DNA from: an uncultured Phascolarctobacterium sp.
GTDB taxonomy: Bacteria > Bacillota > Negativicutes > Acidaminococcales > Acidaminococcaceae
Reading direction: 5' to 3'
Length of the DNA: 20,136 bases
Assembly (NCBI GenBank): GCA_900544885.1
Contig: UQWU01000031.1
Location: 1-20,136 of the forward strand
Shown: piece by piece, positions 6,997 through 14,235 of the stretch
Numbering within the stretch: the stretch's first letter is position 1
Layout: each line of letters begins with the position of its first letter
Translations under genes and position numbers: made by a program
Notes under the pieces: model-generated
What the model saw: only the letters and a program-made list of their open reading frames with translations
Told to the model about the DNA's origin: nothing
Database searches by the model: none

Positions 6997-8400
6997 ATGA
7001 ACGAACCAACAATGAATAGGAGCTTGAAAAATAGGCATTTACAAATGATTTCTCTGGGCGGAATCATTGGCAGCTGTTATTTTCTCGGAGCAGGTTATGC
7101 GATTGAACAAGCAGGTCCTGCGATTATCTTGTCATATTTATTTGGCGGTATTATCGTTTTCTGTGTTATGCTTTGTTTAGCAGAGTTAGCAGTAGCGAAA
7201 CCTATCTCCGGATCTTTTGTCACGTATGCTAAGGAAAATATTTCCTCTACATGGGCATGCGGTGTAGGCTGGGCTTATTGGTTGAACTGGATGGCGTATG
7301 TACCATCAGAAATGATTGCGGCGGGCATCATTATGAATAATTTTGTTCCTGATGTTAGTCAGATGTGGTGGGCTATCTTTTTCGGCCTCATGGTTACCAT
7401 TATCAACCTGTTTCAGGTAGGTAGTTTCGGTGAGAGTGAGTTTTGGTTATCTATCATTAAGGTTCTTGCATTAATTGCATTTTGCGTTGTAGCTGGCCTT
7501 ATTGTAATGGGCGTTATCGGCACTGAAGGTTATATCGGTACTAAAATCCTGTTATCTCAGGGTGGATTTGCTCCTAATGGCTATTGGCCGATTGTGTTAA
7601 CCATGGTTATTATCTTGGTTAATTTCCAGGGTACTGAAATCATTGGCTTGGCAGCTGGTGAATGTAAGGACCCGGCTAAGAGTATTCCTATTGCAGTACG
7701 TAATGTATCCTGGCGTGTTATCGCTCTATATATCATTCCTATTACTTTGCTATTGTCCATTATTCCTTGGAATAAAGCATCCTTGAATGAGAGTGTTTTT
7801 GCAGCGGCTTTGGCGGAACATGGTTTCAATGGTATGGCATCTATGATTGCTTTTGTAGTTTTAGTAGCAGGTTTCTCTTGTGCAAATTCCGGATTATATG
7901 GTGGTGCAAGAGCGTTACATGCTTTAGCAAGAATGGGAATGGCACCTTCTTTCTTAGGTCGTTTAAATAAAAATGGTATGCCGCAGAATTCTATATTAGT
8001 TTCTATATGTACTTGCTGGTTAGTAATTCTGCTTTATACATTCAATCCTGATTCCACATTATACACTTATTTGTTAGCTGTTTCTGGTTTTACAGGTGCT
8101 ATGGCTTGGATATCGGTTTGCTGGAGTCAGTATAATTTCCGTAGACATATGATTAAAGAAGGATTGGAACACACTTTGAAATATAAGACTCCGTTCTTTC
8201 CCTATGTTACTTGTTTTGGTATTTGGGCGCAGGTATTCTGTTTGGCAGTAATTATTTTTACTCCTGATTTGCGTAGTACATTATATGTTGGACTGCCCAT
8301 GTTGATTTTGCCCATGGTTTGGTATCGTTGGCGTAAACGTCGTCGTTCTTTACATGAAGCAAAGATGCATATGGGTGCTGCTAATGTGCATAAGTCTTAA
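6997..8400 (+). CDS. APC-superfamily amino acid permease (AAT family)
   Basis: A 467-residue integral membrane protein with about 12 helices, expected to import an amino acid by proton symport. The opening MNRSLKNRHLQMISLGGIIGSCYFLGAGYAIEQAGP is the hallmark of the AAT (RocC/LysP/GabP-like) group, with the conserved helix-1 glycine loop; further family blocks are AELAVAKPISGSFVTYA, NFQGTEIIGLAAGECKDPAKSIP and the basic end WRKRRRS. The substrate cannot be told from sequence. The chosen ATG 6997 has no well-placed ribosome site: AAGG is only 2 bases away and AGAAGGG is 16 away. The next ATG (7012) is no better. The gene is monocistronic, between two strong terminators, and interrupts the usual ftsH-to-coaX order. 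Confidence 0.9.
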   Translation: MNEPTMNRSLKNRHLQMISLGGIIGSCYFLGAGYAIEQAGPAIILSYLFGGIIVFCVMLCLAELAVAKPISGSFVTYAKENISSTWACGVGWAYWLNWMAYVPSEMIAAGIIMNNFVPDVSQMWWAIFFGLMVTIINLFQVGSFGESEFWLSIIKVLALIAFCVVAGLIVMGVIGTEGYIGTKILLSQGGFAPNGYWPIVLTMVIILVNFQGTEIIGLAAGECKDPAKSIPIAVRNVSWRVIALYIIPITLLLSIIPWNKASLNESVFAAALAEHGFNGMASMIAFVVLVAGFSCANSGLYGGARALHALARMGMAPSFLGRLNKNGMPQNSILVSICTCWLVILLYTFNPDSTLYTYLLAVSGFTGAMAWISVCWSQYNFRRHMIKEGLEHTLKYKTPFFPYVTCFGIWAQVFCLAVIIFTPDLRSTLYVGLPMLILPMVWYRWRKRRRSLHEAKMHMGAANVHKS

Positions 8401-8425
8401 AATAATAAATTTTAATTAAAACTTT

Positions 8426-8477
8426 AAACTGTATCTTTAAAGGTTCTTGATGTAGCTTTTAAAGATACAGTTTTTTT
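8426..8477 (+). terminator. Intrinsic terminator after the permease gene
   Basis: A perfect 16-pair stem joins 8426-8441 to 8458-8473, around ACTGTATCTTTAAA and its complement, with a 16-base loop and a T run to 8477. Its AT-rich arms and long loop are unlike the other terminators here, but the length makes it convincing. Confidence 0.88.
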
Positions 8478-8505
8478 CTGCTTTAAATTATTGTTTCTGG
8501 TGCTC

Positions 8506-8534
8506 TTGACTTTTGGTTAACCTAGTGGTAATCT
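8506..8534 (+). promoter_or_regulatory. Probable birA promoter with GGTTAACC palindrome in the spacer
   Basis: TTGACT (8506-8511) and TAATCT (8529-8534) are 17 bases apart. The spacer holds the palindrome GGTTAACC (8515-8522), preceded by TT, resembling one half of the known BirA operator (TTGTTAACC type); the second half is not found at the expected distance. A TATAAT at 8553-8558 is an alternative -10 without a good -35. Confidence 0.5.
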
Positions 8535-8602
8535 TTCCATAATAATACTATGTATAATTGTGCTTATTGAGATATATTTGCATATTGTTTGGAGGAATTT
8601 GT

Positions 8603-9601
8603 ATGCGTAAAAAGATATTGGAGCTTTTGAGAAAAAGCGGTGAAAGACCTTTATCCGGTGAAGAAATTTCCCGTCAATTAGAGGTTTCTCGTACTGCAAT
8701 TTGGAAGCATATCCAAACTTTGAAAAACGAGGGTTATGATATTGAATCAGTACCGAAAAAAGGCTATATCTTAAAAGAATCTCCTAACAGACTCTTTCCT
8801 CAGGAAATTCTTTCTCGTTTACAAACAAGATGGTTAGGGCATAATATTTGTTATCGTGATAGTATTGATTCTACTAATACATTAGCTAAAGGTTTGGCAA
8901 ATGAAGAATGCCCTAACGGCTTAGTGGTAGTAGCAGAAGAACAAGGTGCCGGCAAGGGACGTTTGTCACGTGGATGGATTTCTCCGTATGCTAAAGGTAT
9001 TTGGTTTTCTGTAGTGCTGAAACCGCCGTTTTTGCCGCAAGAAGCTTCTAAATGTACTTTGTTAGCAGCTGTGGCTGTTGTCAAAGCTGTTAATAAAATT
9101 GCCGGTGTACACGCTGCGATTAAATGGCCTAATGATATTCTGCTGATGGGACGTAAGCTTGTAGGCATTCTGACAGAAATGAACGCAGAGTTCGGTCATA
9201 TTAATTATGTGGTTATCGGTACTGGTATTAATACTAATGCTACTCCTGATGATTATCCTGAAGATGTAAAGGATATTGCTGTTTCTGTGGCTGATGCTGC
9301 TACTGAACAGTTTACTCGTGTAGATCTTTTGTGCGATATTTTGAAAAATATGGAGGATTTATACGAAAAGGCCTTGTTAGACGGCTTTGCTCCTATTCTG
9401 GAGGAATGGCGTAAATATTCCTGTACTTTAGGTCAGGAAGTTAAAGTTATGGCTCCTGATTGCACTTACTTCGGTAAGGCAGAGGATATTGATGAAGATG
9501 GTTTATTAATTGTCCGCAAAGTTGACGGCACTTTGGAAAAGGTTATGGCAGGCGATGTATCTATTCGTCCGGCTGCAGCTAAGAATGGTGCATATGAATA
9601 A
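8603..9601 (+). CDS. birA: Bifunctional biotin--[acetyl-CoA carboxylase] ligase / biotin operon repressor
   Basis: A 332-residue class II biotin protein ligase that activates biotin with ATP to biotinyl-AMP and attaches it to carboxylase carrier proteins. Residues 1 to about 60 are a winged helix-turn-helix (LSGEEISRQLEVSRTAIWKH), so it can also act as a repressor. The catalytic part has the biotinyl-AMP loop GAGKGRLSRGW at 115-125, KWPND at 174-178 with the biotin-contacting lysine region, and KLVGILTEM plus GTGINTN. A small SH3-like C-terminal domain ends the protein. ATG 8603 is set by GGAGG at 8591-8595; an upstream in-frame TTG would add 15 residues that do not match the family. The next gene, coaX, starts 102 bases downstream with its own promoter. 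Confidence 0.95.
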   Translation: MRKKILELLRKSGERPLSGEEISRQLEVSRTAIWKHIQTLKNEGYDIESVPKKGYILKESPNRLFPQEILSRLQTRWLGHNICYRDSIDSTNTLAKGLANEECPNGLVVVAEEQGAGKGRLSRGWISPYAKGIWFSVVLKPPFLPQEASKCTLLAAVAVVKAVNKIAGVHAAIKWPNDILLMGRKLVGILTEMNAEFGHINYVVIGTGINTNATPDDYPEDVKDIAVSVADAATEQFTRVDLLCDILKNMEDLYEKALLDGFAPILEEWRKYSCTLGQEVKVMAPDCTYFGKAEDIDEDGLLIVRKVDGTLEKVMAGDVSIRPAAAKNGAYE

Positions 9602-9624
9602 TTTCTTGCAATATTTCTTGCAAT
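9601..9624 (+). repeat. Tandem 12-bp direct repeat duplicating a -35 box
   Basis: Two perfect consecutive copies of ATTTCTTGCAAT (9601-9612 and 9613-9624) start on the last base of the birA stop codon. Each contains TTGCAA, the -35 element of the coaX promoter. Confidence 0.9.
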
Positions 9625-9645
9625 ATCTGAACTTTGTGGTAAAAT
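9618..9645 (+). promoter_or_regulatory. coaX promoter (extended -10)
   Basis: TTGCAA (9618-9623) and TAAAAT (9640-9645) are 16 bases apart, and the -10 is preceded by TG at 9637-9638, giving an extended -10. The upstream repeat copy of TTGCAA (9606-9611) would be 28 bases away and so is unlikely to act as the -35 for the same start. Confidence 0.7.
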
Positions 9646-9649
9646 AAAA

Positions 9650-9690
9650 AAGGCTTTGAGCCTTATTTTACAAGCGGAAAGCGATTTCCG
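9650..9690 (+). other. Two leader hairpins before coaX
   Basis: AAGGCT-TTG-AGCCTT (9650-9664) lies at the presumed transcript start. CGGAAA-GCGA-TTTCCG (9675-9690) has a GNRA-type loop and ends exactly where AGGAGG (9691-9696) begins. Both are perfect short stems and could affect message stability or ribosome access. Confidence 0.6.
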
Positions 9691-9703
9691 AGGAGGAACA
9701 ATA

Positions 9704-10480
9704 ATGTTACTTGTACTTGATGTAGGCAATACCAATATCGTTGCAGGTGTATTTGATGATCAAACATTAAAGGTACACTGGCGTTTTTCTACTGACCGTT
9801 CTAAAACCGCTGATGAATTTGGTATTATGCTGCGCAGCATGTTTGATTATAGCGACGTAACTATGGATAATATCTCTTCTGTTATTATTTCCAGTGTAGT
9901 GCCGCCGGTGCTGATTCCGTTGTGTCATATGTGTGAGCGTTATTTAGGACTGAAACCTATGGTTGTCGGCCCTGGTATCAAAAATGGTATTTTCATCCGT
10001 TATGATAATCCTAAAGAAGTTGGTGCGGACCGTATCGTTAATGCTGTTGCTGCTTTTAATAAGTACAGTCATCTTGGCAGACCGATGATTATTCTTGATT
10101 TCGGCACTGCTAATACTTTCTGTGCATTGCTGCCTACCGGCGAATATCTTGGTGGTGCTATCGCCCCCGGCATCGGTATTTCTACCGAAGCATTATTCCA
10201 ACGTGCAGCTAAGCTGCCGCGTATCGAGCTGGTAAAACCGAAAAATGTTATTTGCCGTAATACTGTAAGTTCTATGCAGGCAGGTGCTATTTATGGTTTT
10301 GTCGGCCAGATGGAGGGCATTATCAATAACATGAAGAAGGAGCTTGGCGGTGACGCTTTTGTTATTGCTACTGGCGGTTTCGCTAATGCTATGGCTGCTG
10401 AATCTGATGTCATTGATGTTGTTGAGCCGTTCCTAACTTTAGACGGCCTGCGTATTTTATACGAAAAAAACGCTAAATAA
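9704..10480 (+). CDS. coaX: Type III pantothenate kinase
   Basis: A 258-residue cytoplasmic enzyme that phosphorylates pantothenate with ATP, the first step of coenzyme A synthesis; the type III class is not inhibited by CoA and needs a monovalent cation. It belongs to the ASKHA fold: phosphate 1 motif DVGNTN at residues 6-11, KEVGADRIVNAVAA with the expected catalytic D109, phosphate 2 motif DFGTANTF at 132-139, then GGAIAPGIGISTEALF and, near the end, ATGGFANAM. AGGAGG at 9691-9696 sets the ATG at 9704. The neighbourhood birA-coaX-dusB is common in Firmicutes. A strong terminator follows. Confidence 0.96.
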   Translation: MLLVLDVGNTNIVAGVFDDQTLKVHWRFSTDRSKTADEFGIMLRSMFDYSDVTMDNISSVIISSVVPPVLIPLCHMCERYLGLKPMVVGPGIKNGIFIRYDNPKEVGADRIVNAVAAFNKYSHLGRPMIILDFGTANTFCALLPTGEYLGGAIAPGIGISTEALFQRAAKLPRIELVKPKNVICRNTVSSMQAGAIYGFVGQMEGIINNMKKELGGDAFVIATGGFANAMAAESDVIDVVEPFLTLDGLRILYEKNAK

Positions 10481-10511
10481 AATTTAGAAAACTTTCTGTT
10501 TTCGCAATTAC

Positions 10512-10537
10512 AAGCCCGCTGGAGAGCGGGCTTTTTT
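10512..10537 (+). terminator. Intrinsic terminator after coaX
   Basis: AAGCCCGCT (10512-10520) pairs with AGCGGGCTT (10525-10533) around a GGAG loop, followed by further T. A compact GC-rich terminator. Confidence 0.93.
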
Positions 10538-10574
10538 GTACAAAGATTAAAATAGATTGATAAGGAGAAATTAG

Positions 10575-11591
10575 ATGCAGATTGGCAAACTGAAATTAGA
10601 TGCTCCTTTAGTATTGGCACCGATGGCGGGAATTACTGATTTACCATTCCGCTTAATCTGCCGCCGTTTAGGTTGCGGGATGACTGTATCAGAAATGGTT
10701 AGTGCTAAAGGCTTGTTATATAAAAATGTTAAAACTACAGAAATGCTGCGTATAGATGAAGGAGAACGTCCGACTGCTATTCAATTATTCGGTAGTGTGC
10801 CGAAGGAATTGGCCGAAGCGGCGAAAATTGTAGAAGCGAGCGGTGCCGATATGATTGATTTCAATATGGGCTGCCCGGTTGCTAAAATAGTTAATAATGG
10901 TGAAGGTTCTGCCTTAATGAAAAATTCTCAATTGGCATATGAGATTTTGGCGGCAATGTTAGATGCGGTGCAGATTCCTGTAACGGTTAAATTCCGTGCC
11001 GGCTGGGATGATAATCATCGTAATGCTGTAGAAATTGCTCAAGCTGCAGAACGTGCCGGTGTATCCTGCGTAGCTGTTCATGGACGCACACGTCAACAGT
11101 TTTATGAAGGTAAGGCTGATTGGAATATCATCCGCGAGGTAAAGGAGAACGTAAAGATTCCTGTGTTCGGTAATGGTGATATTTTTACTGTGGATGATGG
11201 ACTACGTATGCTTGAGGAAACTGGTGTAGATGGGTTGATGATTGGTCGTGGTGCTGATGGTAATCCGTGGATTTTTCAGCAGCTGAAAGCAGTTTTGGCA
11301 GGAGAAAAGCAAACTGTGGCACCTACTATTGATGAACGTCTTGATTTAGCCGCGGAGCATTTGCAGATGCTTATAGATTATAAGGGGGAATATATTTCTA
11401 TTAAGGAAATGCGTCGTCATATTTCTGCCTATCTGAAAGGAATGCCACATGCGGCAGAATTCCGTGGCCGTTTCCATAAAATTGATACTCAGGTGGATTT
11501 CCTACAGTTGCTAGCAGAGTACCGTCAATGTGCTAAGGAATACTATGAGTCCGAAAAACATTTTAGGGATATTATTGTAGAAGCTAACTAA
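10575..11591 (+). CDS. dusB: tRNA-dihydrouridine synthase (DusB-type)
   Basis: A 338-residue FMN-dependent reductase that reduces specific uridines in tRNA to dihydrouridine with NADPH. The TIM-barrel signatures are in order: APMAGITDLPFR at the N-terminus, DFNMGCPVAKI with the catalytic cysteine C100, VTVKFRAGWDD, HGRTRQQFYEGKADW, then the FMN-phosphate site GNGDI and GLMIGRGADGNPWIF, and a helical tRNA-binding C-terminal domain. AAGGAG at 10562-10567 supports the start. It lies just after the coaX terminator, and no clear promoter was found in the 37 bases between, so readthrough is a possibility. Which uridine is modified cannot be read from sequence. Confidence 0.95.
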   Translation: MQIGKLKLDAPLVLAPMAGITDLPFRLICRRLGCGMTVSEMVSAKGLLYKNVKTTEMLRIDEGERPTAIQLFGSVPKELAEAAKIVEASGADMIDFNMGCPVAKIVNNGEGSALMKNSQLAYEILAAMLDAVQIPVTVKFRAGWDDNHRNAVEIAQAAERAGVSCVAVHGRTRQQFYEGKADWNIIREVKENVKIPVFGNGDIFTVDDGLRMLEETGVDGLMIGRGADGNPWIFQQLKAVLAGEKQTVAPTIDERLDLAAEHLQMLIDYKGEYISIKEMRRHISAYLKGMPHAAEFRGRFHKIDTQVDFLQLLAEYRQCAKEYYESEKHFRDIIVEAN

Positions 11592-11603
11592 ATATGTTAA
11601 AAT
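11575..11603 (+). promoter_or_regulatory. Promoter of the two-gene dehydrogenase/reductase cassette (extended -10)
   Basis: TTGTAG (11575-11580, inside the end of dusB) and TAAAAT (11598-11603) are 17 bases apart, and TG at 11595-11596 gives an extended -10. Transcription should start near 11610, about 30 bases before the first gene. Confidence 0.7.
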
Positions 11604-11639
11604 AGTACTTTGTAAAAGAAGCATTTAGGGAGTTTAAAC

Positions 11640-12566
11640 ATGGAAGTAAGCACAGAAACGAAGCACATAGTAAGCGTCAGTTTAGGATCTTCTAAACGTG
11701 ATGCTAACGCTGTTTTAGAACTTGGCGGACAAAAAATTTCTATTGAACGTCGAGGAACTGACGGCGATTTCAAAAAAGCTCGTCAAATGATGGAAGCATA
11801 TGATGGTAAGGTTGATGCCATTGGTTTAGGTGGTACTGATTTATACGTTTATGCAGGCAAAAAGCGCTATACTTTTCGTGAATCTGCAAGATTGATTGCC
11901 GGTGTAAAGAAGACGCCGGTTTTAGACGGCAGTGGTTTAAAAAATTCACTGGAACGTAAGCTGATCCGTACTTTGGCTGCTGGGGGCGAAGTTCCTATTA
12001 AGGGGAGCAAGGTATTATTAGTTTGCGGTGTAGATCGTTTCGGCATGGCTGAAGCCTTGCAGGAGGCAGGTGCAGATGTAATGTTCGGCGATTTGATTTT
12101 TGGCTTGAATGTTAATAAACCGCTGTATTCTTTAAAGGCCTTATCCTGGTGGGCAGCTTTATTGGCACCGATTGTTACTAAGTTGCCGGTAAGCTTGTTC
12201 TACCCTATGGGGAAAGAACAAGAGGTACGTGTTGTCCGACATCCGGAATATTTTTTACAAAACGATATTATTGCTGGTGATTTTCATTATATAAAAAAAT
12301 TTATGCCTGAATATTTGCCAGGAAAAATTATTATTACCAATACTGTTACCGCTGCAGATCGCAAGATGCTTAAGCATGCGGGGATTAAGATGCTGATAAC
12401 GACGACGCCGTGCATTGAGGGCCGTAGTTTTGGAACTAATGTTATGGAAGCTATGTTGGTCGCTTTGCATGGAGCTCAGAAGCCGTTGTCTGCTGATGAG
12501 TATCTAAAGCTTTTAGAGCATTATCATATAGAATCTTCTGTAGAGTATTTTGGTACGGAGGAGTAG
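11640..12566 (+). CDS. Conserved protein of the family often labelled quinate 5-dehydrogenase; function unknown
   Basis: A 308-residue protein that I recognise only as a family seen in anaerobic Firmicutes, usually annotated by similarity as quinate 5-dehydrogenase. Visible features are an N-terminal HIVSVSLGSSKRDANAV strand-loop, KVDAIGLGGTDLYVYAG, TPVLDGSGLKN, a Rossmann-like VLLVCGVDRFGMAEAL around residues 125-140, a hydrophobic stretch around 168-186 followed by FYPMGKEQE, and a C-terminal TTTPCIEGRSFGTNVMEAM. No standard shikimate dehydrogenase active-site pattern is seen, so the quinate label is doubtful. AGGGAG (11627-11632) sets the start. The next gene follows after 9 bases and shares the promoter, suggesting that the two products act together. 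Confidence 0.7.
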   Translation: MEVSTETKHIVSVSLGSSKRDANAVLELGGQKISIERRGTDGDFKKARQMMEAYDGKVDAIGLGGTDLYVYAGKKRYTFRESARLIAGVKKTPVLDGSGLKNSLERKLIRTLAAGGEVPIKGSKVLLVCGVDRFGMAEALQEAGADVMFGDLIFGLNVNKPLYSLKALSWWAALLAPIVTKLPVSLFYPMGKEQEVRVVRHPEYFLQNDIIAGDFHYIKKFMPEYLPGKIIITNTVTAADRKMLKHAGIKMLITTTPCIEGRSFGTNVMEAMLVALHGAQKPLSADEYLKLLEHYHIESSVEYFGTEE

Positions 12567-12575
12567 TTAAGAAGC

Positions 12576-13661
12576 ATGGAAAAATTTGCTTTTATCATCC
12601 ATCCGCTGTCTATTGCGGATATGGAGCATTTATCACCAATTATGAAATATATACCGGCATCTATCATTGAAGCCGGTCTGAAGATGAAAAAACCTTTTAA
12701 GGTTTCTCATATTACAGGTGTCAAAAGCCCTTATGCAGAAGCAGAAGGCTGGTTCATCGGTTGTCCTTTAACTGCTAAGCAGATGGTGGAGCTGCCGGAA
12801 GAATTTGTTATGGACCGTATTATTGAATCAGGTAAGGTAGCCCAAGAATTAGGTGCAAAGATTGTCGGTTTAGGTGCATTTACATCTATCGTCGGTGATG
12901 CCGGTATTACTGTAGCCAAGAATCTTGATATTGCTGTAACATCAGGAAACAGCTATACTGTGGCAACTGCGATTATGGGTACTAAGCAGGCAGCACAGCT
13001 GATGGGCAAGGATTTAAAAGAATGTCGTGCTGTTGTTGTAGGCGCGACAGGTTCTATCGGCGCTGCCTCTACACGTTTGCTGGCGAAAGAGGTTAAGCAT
13101 ATTACTTTAGTAGCACGTCATCGCGGACGTTTAGAAGAGTTAGCTCAGGAGTTGATTGAACAAAATCATTGCGAGGTTGAAATAAGCCAAGATATTCATG
13201 CTGTGTTAAAACAAGCAGATATCGTTATTACTGTAACAAGTGCTTTAGATTTTCTGATTGAGCCGGATGACTTGAAGCCAGGTGCTGTAGTTTGCGATGT
13301 TGCCCGTCCGCGCAATGTTTCTCGTGAGGTTTCTCTGAAACGTAATGATGTGTTAGTTATTGAAGGCGGTGTTATCAATGTTCCTGGTGATGTTGATTTC
13401 CACTTTAATTTCGGTTTTCCGCCGCATACTTCTTATGCCTGCATGTCTGAAACCATGATTCTGGCTTTGGACGGACGTTATGAAAACTTCTCTCTGGGAC
13501 GTAATCTTGATATCAACAAAGTAAATCTGATTTCTAAATTAGCTGATAAACATCATTTTACTTTGGCAGGCTTCCGTAATTTTGAACGTGCGATTTCTGC
13601 AGAGCATATCGAGGAAGTAAGAAGAAATGCTGAACTGGCATTGGCGATGCATGGCTGCTGA
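12576..13661 (+). CDS. Acyl-ACP reductase (AAR)-like NAD(P)-dependent oxidoreductase
   Basis: A 361-residue protein. Recalled sequence of the cyanobacterial long-chain acyl-ACP reductase, which makes fatty aldehydes from acyl-ACP with NADPH, aligns over almost the full length: FIIHPLSIADMEHL with its N-terminus, GLGAFTSIV with ALGGFTSII, TSGNSYTVA with TTGNTHTAY, the dinucleotide site VVVGATGSIG (glycines 156-162), VIEGGVINVPGDVDF, and YACMSETMILAL...NFSLGRN with FACFAEAMLLEF...NFSWGRN. The active-site-type cysteine is kept at C289. Generic labels such as shikimate dehydrogenase are probably less accurate. GGAGGAG (12557-12563) overlaps the previous stop codon. Whether the substrate is acyl-ACP, acyl-CoA or something else is not shown. 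Confidence 0.75.
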   Translation: MEKFAFIIHPLSIADMEHLSPIMKYIPASIIEAGLKMKKPFKVSHITGVKSPYAEAEGWFIGCPLTAKQMVELPEEFVMDRIIESGKVAQELGAKIVGLGAFTSIVGDAGITVAKNLDIAVTSGNSYTVATAIMGTKQAAQLMGKDLKECRAVVVGATGSIGAASTRLLAKEVKHITLVARHRGRLEELAQELIEQNHCEVEISQDIHAVLKQADIVITVTSALDFLIEPDDLKPGAVVCDVARPRNVSREVSLKRNDVLVIEGGVINVPGDVDFHFNFGFPPHTSYACMSETMILALDGRYENFSLGRNLDINKVNLISKLADKHHFTLAGFRNFERAISAEHIEEVRRNAELALAMHGC

Positions 13662-13663
13662 TG

Positions 13664-13693
13664 TTGACAAGCAATTCTAATAAAGCTTATAAT
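13664..13693 (+). promoter_or_regulatory. Sigma-A promoter of greA-lysS
   Basis: Consensus TTGACA (13664-13669) and TATAAT (13688-13693), 18 bases apart, begin two bases after the stop codon of the reductase gene. No terminator separates the cassette from greA, so some readthrough is likely. Confidence 0.85.
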
Positions 13694-13744
13694 TGAATTT
13701 AGAACTGAATATTTTCATTAATTTTATAATAAAGGAGCAGGAAG

Positions 13745-14221
13745 ATGGCTAATAAAGAAACAATTTTAACAGCTGAAGGTCTTAAAAGATTAGAAGAAGA
13801 ATTAGAGAATTATCGTACAGTCCGCCGTCAAGAGGTTGCAGAACGTTTGAAAGTCGCTATTTCGTATGGTGATATCAGCGAAAACTCCGAATATGATGAC
13901 GCTAAGAGTGAGCAGGCATTCATCGAAGGCCGTATTTTGGAATTGGAGCAGATGATTAAAACTGCTACTATCATCGATGATTCTGCAAGCAAAAAATCCG
14001 GCTTGGTATCTTTAGGTTCTACTGTTCTTTTAAAAGACGTAGAAACCGGTGAAGAAGAAACTTACACCATCGTTGGTACCACCGAAGCAGATCCGTTCAA
14101 AAATCGTATTTCTAACGAATCTCCTGTAGGCAGTGCAATTCTTGGCCATAAAGTACATACTGTTGTAATTGCTAATACTCCTGCAGGCGAATTATCTTAC
14201 GAAATTATGGAAATCAAATAA
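13745..14221 (+). CDS. greA: Transcription elongation factor GreA
   Basis: A 158-residue factor that enters the secondary channel of RNA polymerase and stimulates cleavage of backtracked transcripts. It has the exact family length: an N-terminal antiparallel coiled coil (about 1-75) with the tip sequence ISYGDISENSEYDDAKSEQAFIEGRI carrying the conserved acidic residues, and a C-terminal FKBP-like domain (VSLGSTVLLKDVETGEEETYTIVG ... ISNESPVGSAILGHKV). AAAGGAG at 13731-13737 sets the ATG at 13745. lysS starts 14 bases after the stop codon; greA-lysS is a widespread Firmicute pair. Confidence 0.97.
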   Translation: MANKETILTAEGLKRLEEELENYRTVRRQEVAERLKVAISYGDISENSEYDDAKSEQAFIEGRILELEQMIKTATIIDDSASKKSGLVSLGSTVLLKDVETGEEETYTIVGTTEADPFKNRISNESPVGSAILGHKVHTVVIANTPAGELSYEIMEIK

Positions 14222-14235
14222 GGGGAGCAGAAAAG

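Noticed and set aside
13725..13730. Second TATAAT just before the greA ribosome site
   Set aside because: A start there would leave almost no leader before the Shine-Dalgarno, there is no -35 partner, and the consensus promoter at 13664-13693 explains expression.
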